22,312 bases of DNA from Stemphylium vesicarium (lineage: Eukaryota; Ascomycota; Dothideomycetes; Pleosporales; Pleosporaceae): the NCBI GenBank assembly GCA_004380135.1, contig QXCR01000290.1:1-22312 (forward strand), given 5' to 3'. The notes under the pieces are model-generated. The model had not been told where the DNA came from and did no database searches. It worked only from the letters and a program-made list of their open reading frames with translations. A program made the translations under genes and the position numbers. Shown here piece by piece: positions 8,164-17,552 of this stretch. Positions within the stretch are counted from its first letter, which is position 1. Each line of letters starts with the position of its first letter.

Positions 8164-9480
8164 TCAATAACTTCTCGGCAGCTGCAGCACCTTCTCCCCA
8201 ATATAATTCAATATCATCTCCCTGCTCACCGGCGCTATCCTCGGCACAAAGCATTCCCTTAGATATCTCTCAACATCGTACTCCTGCGCATACCCCATGC
8301 CGCCATGCGCTAGCACCGCTCGCTCACACGCCGTAAACGCCGCTTCAGCCGCGAGATACTTTGCCGTATTCGCCGCCACGCCAATAGCATCCTGCCTAAT
8401 CGAGTCGTCGGTTTTACTCGCATCGTACAACCGCGCCGCATGATACGTCGCCAGCTTCGCCGCTTCAAGCTGCATATACGCATCCGCGAGCGGATGCGCA
8501 ACCCCCTGATTCATGCCAATCGGCCGCTGAAACACATGTCGCTCCCGCGCGTACGCGCTCGCTTTGGTCAGCGCTGCGTACCCTAATCCCAGGGCTTCGC
8601 CTGCTAGCAGGCACCGCTCTGCGTTCATGCCGTGCAGGATTATCTTGAAGCCTTCTCCTTCTGGGCCGACGAGACTGTCGCCGGGTATCCTGTAGTTGTC
8701 GAAGAAGACTTCATTTGCGTCGACGGCACGTCCGCCCATCTTCTTGATGCGCTGCATCTCGAGGCCTGAGCCTGGTGTTCGATCCAGCGGGATACAGAAC
8801 ATGGAGAGTGCTTTGCTTGGTTTCGGTGCGTCTTCGCGCGCTGCTGTTCGCGCGAGAAGGATCATCCGGGATGCCACTTGTGCGCATGTTATCCAGATTT
8901 TCTGGCCTGTTATGCTGTACCCCCCCTCCTCTCCCTCCAGTCTTTTAGCAAATGTCTGCAATCGGAGTGTGTCGAGGCCGGAATTCGGTTCCGTGACGCC
9001 AAAGCACGTTCGCCACTCTCCACTCACGATCCGCGGTACCGTCTCCTGCAATTGTGCTTCACTCCCGTACTTCGCGAGCGGCTGCGTCGCATACACGTTT
9101 GCGTGGATGGCCTGGGCACCCGCTATGCCGGCTCCGGATTCCGCAATGGTTTGCATCATCATTGTTGCTTCGGAGATGCCGAGTCCTGAGCCCCCGTATG
9201 CTTCTGGTAGGGCGATACCGAGCCATCCGTCTTTTGCCAGCACCGCGTGGAAGGACGTCGGGTCCTTGGATCCTTCGTCGTGGGTGCGCCAGTAGGAGTT
9301 TGGAAATTGCGAACATAGTGCGAAGATTGCGTCGCGGACTTCCAACTGTGTTGATGTGAAGCCTGTCGTTTCCATGATTTGGGGGCGTGGTGAAGCGGTG
9401 AATGGCCGTCTTTGGTGACTTGGACGTGCTGCTGGTGGGCGCGTTGGCCGCAGGACGCGACGAAGTGATGGGCCGTACAT
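8164..9480 (-). CDS. Acyl-CoA dehydrogenase, probably mitochondrial
   Basis: FAD enzyme that introduces the alpha-beta double bond into acyl-CoA thioesters in fatty-acid or branched-chain oxidation. The ATG at 9480 gives 438 aa and an N-terminus rich in Arg with no acidic residue in the first 35 (MYGPSLRRVLRPTRPPAARP), a good mitochondrial presequence; the frame stays open to another ATG at 9696 (510 aa), which is less likely. The order is N-terminal helical domain (about 40-155), middle domain with TEPNSGLDT (163-171) and KIWIT (194-198), and C-terminal helical domain with RHVFQRPIG, HGGMGY and a final segment ending LPRSY. The usual C-terminal catalytic Glu site reads IAPVS here; Glu288 in GMNAERCLLAG sits where isovaleryl- and long-chain enzymes keep theirs. 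No intron. Chain-length specificity cannot be told. Confidence 0.9.
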   Translation of the reverse strand: MYGPSLRRVLRPTRPPAARPSHQRRPFTASPRPQIMETTGFTSTQLEVRDAIFALCSQFPNSYWRTHDEGSKDPTSFHAVLAKDGWLGIALPEAYGGSGLGISEATMMMQTIAESGAGIAGAQAIHANVYATQPLAKYGSEAQLQETVPRIVSGEWRTCFGVTEPNSGLDTLRLQTFAKRLEGEEGGYSITGQKIWITCAQVASRMILLARTAAREDAPKPSKALSMFCIPLDRTPGSGLEMQRIKKMGGRAVDANEVFFDNYRIPGDSLVGPEGEGFKIILHGMNAERCLLAGEALGLGYAALTKASAYARERHVFQRPIGMNQGVAHPLADAYMQLEAAKLATYHAARLYDASKTDDSIRQDAIGVAANTAKYLAAEAAFTACERAVLAHGGMGYAQEYDVERYLRECFVPRIAPVSREMILNYIGEKVLQLPRSY

Positions 9481-9799
9481 TGTGCCCGGTTTGAGAGCAG
9501 GTGTTACATTGCGCTTGTGTTGGATTGAACGGTCTTTGATGTTTAAAATGGTAGTCGTAAAGCCGACTTGATTGCGCGCCAGACAGGTGGGGTTATTACC
9601 GCGACTAGGGACCGGGCCGAGGTAGATAACCGAGTCTACGCCAACTTGTTGACGTAGCGTAACGCGACGTCTTGGGCTCTTCGCACCGAGCTGCATACCG
9701 CTGTGATCGCTAGACCGGGAACCACGATGCTAACATGTTGAAGTAATTCCATTCGTAGGAGAACCTAGTACATGCGCAAGACGATAATACAAAGTCCAA
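9481..9799. other. Intergenic: 5' side of the dehydrogenase, 3' side of the SDR gene
   Basis: Both neighbours are on the minus strand. The upstream extension of the dehydrogenase frame reaches 9696 but is probably leader. A cluster of GACGT/ACGTC cores (about 9650-9672) was noted, without a confident site. Confidence 0.35.
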
Positions 9800-10760
9800 C
9801 TAGTCGAAATTCAGACCGAAACTTGCCTCTTTCCATTCACCGATAAGCTTCAGTCGATCTTCAGCATATTTCTTCGCCATGCCCCAAACATCCTCACCCA
9901 ACATCAGCGTTAATGGGAACTCCTTGCCCTTTGCGGGACCCTCCCCTTTGACCACATCAATGATGCGGTCCGCGCCCTTTTTGGGATCGCCGGGCTGCTG
10001 CCCATCCATGGACCTCATCTGGCTGTATGCCCCTCCAGCAATAGACTTGTATTCACCAATCTTCGTATCCATGTATGTGGGGTTCCCTTCACTGAGGAAG
10101 TCGGTCCGGAAGAAACCTGGCTGGACAATGAGCGTTCGAACGCCGAATGCGCTGACTTCTTGAGCGAGAGATTCTGCGGCGCCTACACGTAGTACATGGT
10201 CAGTACTTGTTTCTTGGGCATGATGGGGTTCTCCCTACTAGTCAAAGCAGCTTTGGATGAGCAGTACAGACTCAGCAGTCTCAGACCACTCAAGGCAGCA
10301 GCGGAGCCGACAAAGATTATTGTCCCCGATTTGTTACTGCGAAAGTGCGGCAAGAAGGCACGTGTGGTGTTGATCGCACCGAACACGTTGGTGCCGAACT
10401 GCGCCTGCCAGTCCTGAGGTCTAAATTCTCGTCAGCGCCAGCAAAAACATCCATCGGGTCCGCGCCCTCGTACGTTGCCTCTTCCAAGGTGCCAAAATGA
10501 AAGTATCCAGCATTGTTGACTAGCACATCCACTTTTCCGTAGATTTTGACTGCCTTCTCTGCGATCTTGTCGAGCTCAGCCGGCGACGCGGTCACATCGA
10601 GCTGCAGGGTGGCTGCGCCAAGCTTTGCTAAGTGTTCGATCTTGGAGGGCGTACGCGCTGTCGCAATAACCTTCTCTCCCCGCTCGAGTAATGTTTGGAC
10701 CAGTGCCTCTCCAAAGCCAGACGAGGTGCCCGTAATGAGCCAGACTTGTTGGGCGGGCAT
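9800..10760 (-). CDS. Classical short-chain dehydrogenase/reductase (SDR)
   Basis: NAD(P)-dependent oxidoreductase of the classical SDR family, 283 aa once two introns are removed. Exons are 10760-10474, 10420-10239 and 10182-9800. Intron 1 is 10473-10421 (53 nt, GTACGA..TTTAG, GCTGAC branch) and intron 2 is 10238-10183 (56 nt, GTAGGG..GTGTAG, ACTGAC branch). These boundaries were picked because they restore one continuous SDR fold. Motifs are the Rossmann TGTSSGFG (10-17), NNAG (82-85), Ser135, and Tyr148/Lys152 in YCSSK, with Ser 13 residues before Tyr as in the family. Arg36 after the second strand hints at NADP(H), an inference. The C-terminal third is typical of the 17-beta-HSD-like fungal group. 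Substrate unknown; cytosolic, as no signal is visible. The nearest intact neighbour has no evident metabolic link. Confidence 0.9.
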
Positions 10761-10805
10761 TATAGGTAGGGCGGAGTGGTGGATATCGGTATGTAAGCGT
10801 AGTGC

Positions 10806-10813
10806 CTTTTATA
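10806..10813 (-). promoter_or_regulatory. TATA box of the SDR gene
   Basis: On the minus strand tataaaag lies 46-53 nt before the SDR ATG, the exact consensus. A second weaker ttataaaa lies near 10864-10871. Confidence 0.45.
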
Positions 10814-11741
10814 ATGAAGCGGCTAATCAAATTGATTGCAGATGCAATATGGCCCTCTACTCGGTTTTATAACCCCAAAGTGGCATGCGAAGATGTCTGG
10901 CTTGCTTACGAGCACATTCGGTCCCAGCGGAGTTAAGCCCATGACCGAAGATTCTCGGGGACGTTGGCTATGACACTATTGCAAATGCCACGGGCTTTGC
11001 TAACCCACCGGCGATCTTCGGTGGCATTTCAGCGCGGTCCCACGAACTGTGGACTCTAGCGCCGATGTCACCCTATCGTGGATTTGTAATACTCCTTCAA
11101 TTAGGGGTAAACTTTTAGCAGACCTTACCACCCCCCCCAAATTCTCTGACAATGCTTGCTGTCATCTTAGCGCGATTGCCTACTAGACATCTATGCTAAA
11201 TGGGACAGTACGACTGTGAGGTCGCAACGACTAAAGAGCAATAAAATCGCGGTAGCAGCCAAGGTAACGCCATTAAACCGCTCTAGGTACTACCTTCTGA
11301 TAAAAGTAGAATGCTTTAAGCAAGTTTACACCGCCTTAACACCTCTCACTACGTGGCGATACACTAAAAGATCTTTAGCGTTTGAGAAGACATTTATAGT
11401 ACCCCTTGAACGAGATGTCCAGCCTTAGACTTCGGGCTACACGATAAAGGGGAGAGGAAGGAAAGCTCAGAGAGCTGTCAAGAAAACGAGGCCAGATGAT
11501 GGGATTGGAAGATGCTATACTTAGTAGCTACACTAAATGGCAAATCGAGACTAACGCCATTGCGAAGACAGAGCGCGAATCACCATAGTAGAGATAGCCT
11601 CATTTACGAAGAGAACTCTAGAACTCGTTAGTTATATGTCTTTCGGAGAGGAATAATAGGGTTCTCCATTCCGCCCCCCACTCTATAGTCTAAATAATAT
11701 CTTCGAAGGAAGCATTTATAATTTATTCTATACTTAAGCGG
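10814..11741. other. Gene-poor interval
   Basis: About 930 bp without a convincing gene. A 70-codon plus-strand frame at 11216-11428 opens with GTG and resembles no domain. Base composition is mixed, without strong TpA enrichment, so it is not a RIP-saturated repeat. No RNA gene was recognised. Confidence 0.45.
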
Positions 11742-12496
11742 CTACATGGGGACACCCGAAAATTCCTTTGGCATTATAATTGACAACTTAACTGTCCTTA
11801 TATAGAGAGAGTTCTTGTTCGACCCTCCGCACATTTCAGCACTATTCCCTGCGCATGCCGTATTGCGTTCCTTCTCAGCGAGGTGTTTTGTCGGCTCGTC
11901 GAATGTATCGTCGCACCAGCATTCCTTGGCATATTGGACGGCGAAGAACTTGTACTGTTTGCACAAACTGTCACATAACTTGACCGTCATGGCCGCCGAC
12001 TTGTGAGACTTGAGTAACACTCGCGGATTGTCTCCCATGCAGCCCAAGTGATTGTAATTTGGCTTGTTCTGATAGGTGCTGAGTTGCTCGTTGAGTGTAA
12101 CGACGTTGCCGGCGAGACCTTGCGTGTCTTTCTCCAGCTCCGCTTTTTCCAACAACAAAGCTTGCTCGCGGTCGACACATTACGTCTTTTCCGTCTTGCA
12201 GATGTCATCGGCTACTCCACTAGTAGGAGATGCAAAGGGGTTGAGGGGCTGCTCAAATGTAATGCCATTGGTGCAGGTGCCAGAGCAGTTGTGTTTCTTG
12301 GAGGCGTCGTCGCAAACAATCGAGGGCTTGACGCCTGCTTTGAGCCAGCTACGTACTGTTTGCGCTCAAGGTACTTACCATTCTTGCACTCGTACTTGTG
12401 GCCCCCCAAGATATCGGCCGAGCCGAGTACCTTTTGCGCATTGCTGGCGAACGCATTCGCGCTGAAAGCAAGGACGAGTATACTTGCTGCCCTCAT
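11742..12496 (-). pseudogene. Secreted Cys-rich WSC-domain protein gene with one in-frame stop
   Basis: ATG 12496 starts a signal peptide (MRAASILVLAFSANAFA). Exon 1 is 12496-12379, intron 12378-12335 (GTAAGT..GCAG, 44 nt), exon 2 12334-11742, in one frame of 237 codons. Codon 91 is TAA (12182-12180), flanked by KTEKT and CVDREQ, which read as one continuous protein. Before the stop come about 70 mature residues with five Cys; after it a short coiled-coil-like stretch (ALLLEKAELEKD) and a WSC domain (about 11800-12050: GCMGDN, CDSLC, ECWCDD, CAGN, MCGG), a carbohydrate-binding module of secreted or wall proteins. The stop differs from CAA by one C-to-T in CpA context, as RIP would make. No alternative intron I tried removes it cleanly. 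It may yield a 90-aa secreted product; sequencing error is possible. Confidence 0.75.
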
Positions 12497-13844
12497 GTCG
12501 TTTATGAAGGAAGGTTGGATCTGGACAGAACAATCGACGTGCAAGACAAGTGAGATTCTGAGGGCTTTTGGGAACGAAAGACGTCTGCGACGGCAAGGTT
12601 CTTGTACTTCAAACTCATGTTTCGCCGGCTCCGCATCCGAGATATCCACCTGGTAATCTGAGGGATTATTATCGTTGGTAGCTGGAATTGTAATGGCATG
12701 CGGACCGCATCGTAGTGTATAATACCAGCTTGCATGATTTTACTTTTTTGCGGTAAAAGTGCAGATACTGCTCGGGTATGCGAAATAGCGCCAAAATCTT
12801 AATTTTGAGGAACATTCTCGCAAGCGCAAAAGAGATAAAGTTGTCGAAAGCAATCTTTTGTTGGGGATCTTGATGGGCGTTACAGAAACTCGGCTAAGTA
12901 CAGGTGTTCTGGTGAGAGATGACGATAGTGAATCAACGTATAAAAGAGTTCTCGAACCGAAAACCAAACAAGGGTTGGGCAGGGGTGCACCTGGGCAGCG
13001 CAATCGGCCCGCCATATTCTGATCCGCAGCCGGAGCTAGCCTGAGCAACGTAGTTGGATACGACATGACAGCCTCTGAAGTCTCTCATACAACCGACGTA
13101 TTTTGTAACGGTTTGGACCTTGCCAAGATCCACTCCAGTACAAGTTGGGTACGGCTATCGCTACCACACATTATCATCCCACACACGTATATAGCTGCTC
13201 TCTTTCGTAGCTATACAATGACAACGCAGTCCTCCCCCTCTCCTCATACCGTTCCATACTCAATGCGCTTTCGCAACAGCCTCTCCAGTCCCAAAAAGAG
13301 CAAAAACCACAACACGGTCAGCGGAAACGAAATCGCTCAGAACTGCTGCGTTTAAAGACATGAACCTCAAAGCAACCTTGTCTACTCGAAGCCAACTCAT
13401 TCAAAGTGCAAATGCGAGGGCACATTTCGTGAAGCGAATGCGACTACTATTGTATGGTTGCATATTCATTGAGATAGTGGGCACAGCATGCAAATCAAAA
13501 TGCTTCATGCCGATACAAGGATGGTGTAAGACCGAGAACTCACGGAAGCTCCACGAGTATCAGTCCGAGGTGCATTAGAGGTTGGGTTCCAAACAGCGGT
13601 GTGTCTTATCCGTAAGACAGGTGCGACCGTTCAGAACGACCACCTACCCACAAGTAGCATGGAACCACGGCGACTCCGAGTTTGTTGCATCATCTACACC
13701 AGCCCCGTCTAGTCGAAGTTTCTAGACGTCACTTTGTGTCAGCCACAGTGTGAGCCTTAGGGTATATGACCCAGGTTCTTTCCCATCTCTCACTCACTCA
13801 CGGGCTAGTACGTACAAGGCTTAGCGCCCACCACAGTTGTCAAC
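12497..13844. other. Gene-poor interval between the WSC gene and the hAT element
   Basis: About 1.3 kb with only short frames. The minus-strand frames around 12740-13133 and the plus-strand frames at 13065-13578 overlap one another and show no domain, signal peptide or coding bias that I can identify. The 5' region of the WSC gene must lie at its left end. No repeat is obvious before 13845. Confidence 0.4.
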
Positions 13845-13921
13845 AAGCAAGTTAAGCAAGTCTCAGCCTCCGACTTGACTTGCTTGGTCGGCTGGGAGGC
13901 CAGGGCTTACTTGACTTGCTT
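13845..13921. repeat. Subterminal-type repeats next to the hAT gene
   Basis: The motif acttgacttgctt occurs at 13873-13885 and 13909-13921, and a close inverted version, aagcaagttaagcaag, lies at 13845-13860. Clusters of short direct and inverted motifs inside element ends are typical of hAT transposons (transposase-binding sites). No matching inverted end was found on the far side of the gene. Confidence 0.5.
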
Positions 13922-14034
13922 GAGGTGAAGGTTTTAGCTTAGCTTACTTAAGACTTAATAACGTGAGCTGCAAAAAATATAAAAGGCTGTAGAGTTTGCT
14001 AAAGCGGCGATCTCACTATAAATTTGTAGTGTAA

Positions 14035-16617
14035 TTACTCAACTATATCCTCCGCTTCCCAGTCGTCTAGCCCAAATAGTCTATCTATCTCCTCGTCGGT
14101 ATAGCTATTTGTAGCCTCCTGGTCCACGGTAAAGCCTCGACGTACCCACGATCGTATTAGCTGGAGCGCTGCAAGCAGCTTGGCTCCTATTTTACGTCGT
14201 TTAGGCTCAAGGAGATCACCAAGCTCGCTGAACAGGCGCTCGCACTCGCAGCTAGAGGCTGGTATTGTCAATATATCGATCGCGAGGCGGCTGAGGTTAG
14301 GGTACTTTGGGGCGAGGTCTATCCAATAACGTACGACGTTGCCCTACGCGTACTGCTTTTTAGTCCACTGAGGCTCGTACTTGCGCCATTGCTCAAGCTC
14401 GTCAAGGTAGTTATCCTCGTCGGCGTGGTAATCAGCGATAGCGTCAATCGTATCATTAATGTCGCCTTGTTTGTGCGCTCGGCTGCGAGCTGTAGGCGGC
14501 CTAGGCGGATTGTATTTACACCAAAGTAGCTGGAAGGCAGCCTCGGCCGCCTTAAGCCACATATCCTTGTCGTTGGCCCAGCTGTTCTTGCAGTAGTATT
14601 TGTATCGAGGGTGGAGGCAGCAGGCGGCGTAGTATACGGGCGATTCGTCGAGCTTGCCGTAGTAGTCATTCGCCTTACTCCAGGCGGCTTTGAGGTTGAT
14701 CGCGAGATGGTCCTCAGGCGCCTCAGGGTGGGCGTCGAAGTCAACGTGACCGTACTGCTGATAGAGATTTTCGAGTTCGCCTAGAAGGTACTCGAAGACG
14801 GGGATAACCTCATATATCGCGCCGTGCTTGCCCAACTTACCGCGGCCTTCAAGGCGCTCAGAAGCCTTTTTTAGGGGTGCCAGCACGTCCATATACCCAG
14901 TAATCACCGCCCAATCAGCGCTGCTCAGCCCGCTCGACCTCATCCAAGCCGGCACCTGTGGCTGCCTGTTATTCCGACCGAGGGCGAGCGCGTCCGCTAT
15001 AGCAGTTATCTTTATGTGGTAGTTAGCGTAGGCATTAACAGCGCCTTGGAGGAGGACGGCGCGCTCAAATAAGCAATAGAACGAATTCCAGCGCGTAACG
15101 ACAGGCTTTATTAGCTCTAGTACTTTGTGCCGTAACTCTAAAGGTATCTCGTTAGCCACAGCCTTCTGAAAGCTGGCGAATAAGGCGTATTGCTGCGGCG
15201 TTTTGATGTAGTTAATGATCGCGATTAATATACCAAGCGGCCCTTCCTGACGCCACTGCTCTAGAAACCTCGTCTCTTCTTCCATGCTTGTAGCCACGCC
15301 CACGGCGCTGTCGTACGCGGCTTGATCGCTCCCGAAAATGATCATTTGGCCGACAAGATTGAGAGTATGAGGGCCGCAACGGAGCCGCCGATAGGCTGCA
15401 ATAAAGTTAAACTGGCGGGCAAGCGCAGCGACTGCGGTGTCGTTATTGCTGGCGTTATCGAGTACAAAGTAGCCTACGTTGTCGGCTGTAATGCCGTAGG
15501 TCGTAAGCGTTAAGGTAACAACCTCAGCGAGCCGCTCGCCTGTATGGGCGCCCGTGAGCTATGGGAGGTCGATAGGCATATCAACGACTGCGCCGTCTAC
15601 TATCGCAAAGTGAGCCACAATACCTAAAAAGCCTCGCTTGCCACCCTTTGTCGTCCACCCATCAAAGCTAACGTGGATCTTGCTACGAGCAGTCTGTATG
15701 GCCTCAACAACGCGTGGTTGTATAGCGCTAAACAGCTTCATAACAAAGGTAGAGACGCTATTGTGACTTACCCATAGCGCCTCCGCCGCCGCTGGGTTAG
15801 CCAGCGCTATCATCTCTTGAAAGGACGGCGATCCAAGCTCACGCAGCGGGTGGTTACCCTCAACGAGCCACATTACTGCTGCCATCCGAAAGCGCTGTTG
15901 ATCGGAACTACCCAGCGCGGTAACTACCTCCTGCGGTACTGTTACGCCCTCAGCAACAATTTGCGCGATAGTCTTCGTGGCGCCTGCGAGCACCTTCTTA
16001 GAGTCATCTTTCGTAAGATTATGGCCTGGTGTATCCATTCCTAGATGCTTGATAGCGGAGGTCGTAGCAGCGGTCACGTCGTAGCAGCCAGGACCTCCTC
16101 GACTGATCACCTTGCGGTCGTGGCACCAGCGGCAGACGAACCAGATCTTCGTCATATCCGTACGGAGCGTAAGACGGTAGCCGTGACGAAAGATCCAGCT
16201 CGGGCGCGGCCCAGCGGTAACCGGAGGCGAGCGGAAACGAGGTAGGCGGTCCCATTGGATGCCCTCCAGGTCATCAGCAAAGCTACTGGGAAAGAGGCTA
16301 CCAGCCTCCGCATCAATAACCTCGGTTATAGCCGCTGTCGCGGCTTCACTGTCCTCCTCCGGTATAAGGATCGCGTCTTCATCCTGCGCGTCGCGCAAGC
16401 GCTCCTCGAACGTCGACGATAACGCGTCCTGGGTGGCCTGGCTCTCCGCTAGGGCTTTACGCGGCGATGAGCGTGTCGGCAGTGATATGTGCGTGTCGCT
16501 AACTTCAATAGGTTGCGTAGCAGTACCTCTGCTTTTGCCTCGAAGGCGCTTCGAAGAGGACGTAGCTGCCGTGCCGGCGGGGCGTTTTGTAGGAGGCTTT
16601 GGGGCTTTAGGCGGCAT
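14035..16617 (-). pseudogene. hAT-family transposase with two TAG stops
   Basis: One frame of 860 codons runs from ATG 16617 to TAG 14037-14035, interrupted only at codon 353 (TAG, 15561-15559) and codon 758 (TAG, 14346-14344). The length suits a fungal hAT transposase, the enzyme that cuts and reinserts the element. The N-terminus is basic and Pro/Ser-rich (nuclear-type). A BED-like zinc finger follows (CRWC...H...H, about 16080-16210). FDGWT carries the first catalytic-type Asp, and DNASNND, just beyond the first stop, the second. The C-terminal hATC dimerisation region is intact (PASSCECERLFSELGDLL). Both stops are one C-to-T from CAG in CpA context, as RIP would give. As it stands no full transposase is made. 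The frame open upstream of 16617 starts with TTG and is not used. Confidence 0.9.
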
Positions 16618-16942
16618 ACCGACTCGATAAAAGAACAGAAAACGCGTTAGTAGAGCGATCGTGGGGGCGTGGATAGCTCCAATATTAAAGTAGCTAGGGC
16701 AAAATAGGCAAAACAAAAAATCAAATAGTAACTAGTAACTAGCGGCTTACTAAGCAAACTATAACACTAAGTAACTATCGTAAGATTATTAGTCTACTAA
16801 ACCCAGCAACCTTAGCTACCTACGCCTCCTTATATAATATACGCCCTAATGTTACAGATAACAGCAGGTCGAATCCTTCGGTTAGGGAAAGCGAAGCTAG
16901 AGGCTAGCTATCGCACGAAACGAAGGATAATAATTAGTAAGG
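16618..16942. other. 5' side of the hAT gene
   Basis: Moderately AT-rich sequence with no frame of interest. It should contain the hAT promoter and its lost or unrecognised right end. Confidence 0.4.
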
Positions 16943-16943
16943 G

Positions 16944-17072
16944 GCACGCAGATCACGTGACGTGCTATCCCGCCAAGGCTCGCCATCTAGGATAGCAGAG
17001 AACTATAAGATAATAGCATATAGATTACGTAATATACTATCCTGCTAAGATCTACTATCTAGAATAGTAGAG
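16944..17072 (+). repeat. 57-bp direct repeat pair, one copy clean and one RIP-mutated
   Basis: 16944-17000 and 17016-17072 align without gaps at an offset of 72. I count 16 differences, and every one is C or G in the left copy and T or A in the right copy. The right copy lies at the left edge of the AT-rich gypsy region; the left copy lies in ordinary sequence with a CACGTG core. A repeat inside, or next to, the missing 5' LTR is possible. Confidence 0.85.
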
Positions 17073-17552
17073 GTCCTTAAGATAGTAAGATATTCTAACT
17101 ATCTCTAGAGAGTAGAATAATTAAAATAGTAATAGACTTAGTAAGAAGAATATAAGAATAGAAAGGTTTTATTATTTCTCTTATTATAGTTAACTTATAT
17201 AGTTATATCTCTTACTTAGATTACTAACTAGTTATTCTATTACTTATATAGAATTAAATTATTTTTACTTAAATATCTACTATCTTACTTAGTTACTAGA
17301 TAACTCTATAGGTCTACTACTATATAATATCTTATCTACCTTAGTATAGACTAGAACTAGAGAAGTATTACTAAACTCTATATAATACTTTAACTACCTA
17401 TAGACTCTATAGAAGGTATTTACTAAGTACGCCTAATTAAGATTAATAAAATATTATCTCTATAAGTAACTTAAGATAATATAGCCTAGAGCCTAAGACT
17501 CTTATAAGAGCTACCTTATAATAAAATACTTAATATATTAGACTTAGATACG

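Larger units (their letters stand above)
13845..16942 (-). mobile_element. hAT-family DNA transposon, ends unresolved
   Basis: The interval holds the hAT transposase gene plus flanking non-coding sequence. The left limit is taken from the subterminal repeats at 13845-13921 and the right limit from where repeat/RIP sequence begins; neither terminal inverted repeat nor target-site duplication could be matched, so the true borders may differ. The GC content of the coding part is normal, unlike the adjoining gypsy element, suggesting a younger or less repeated copy. Confidence 0.45.

Noticed and set aside
8696..9295. 199-codon plus-strand frame opposite the acyl-CoA dehydrogenase
   Set aside because: Antisense shadow with low-complexity composition.
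10439..10473. Alternative short intron (35 nt) or readthrough frame in the SDR gene
   Set aside because: The 53-nt intron 10421-10473 has a proper 5' site, branch and AG and restores the conserved SDR segment; the alternatives either break the frame or are too short.
12048..12656. 202-codon plus-strand frame over the WSC gene
   Set aside because: Antisense to the signal peptide, the intron and the start of the WSC gene; no domain.
12740..13133. Minus-strand frames of 108 and 66 codons
   Set aside because: They overlap in different frames, lack recognisable domains and show no splice logic.
1049..16617. The idea that the hAT transposase at 14.0-16.6 kb mobilises the two MITEs
   Set aside because: The MITE terminus TAGGCTGGTAAATGGG was not found on either side of the transposase gene, so there is no sequence support here.
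16865..16880. tRNA T-loop-like string ggtcgaatcc
   Set aside because: No pairing acceptor, D or anticodon arms can be drawn around it.
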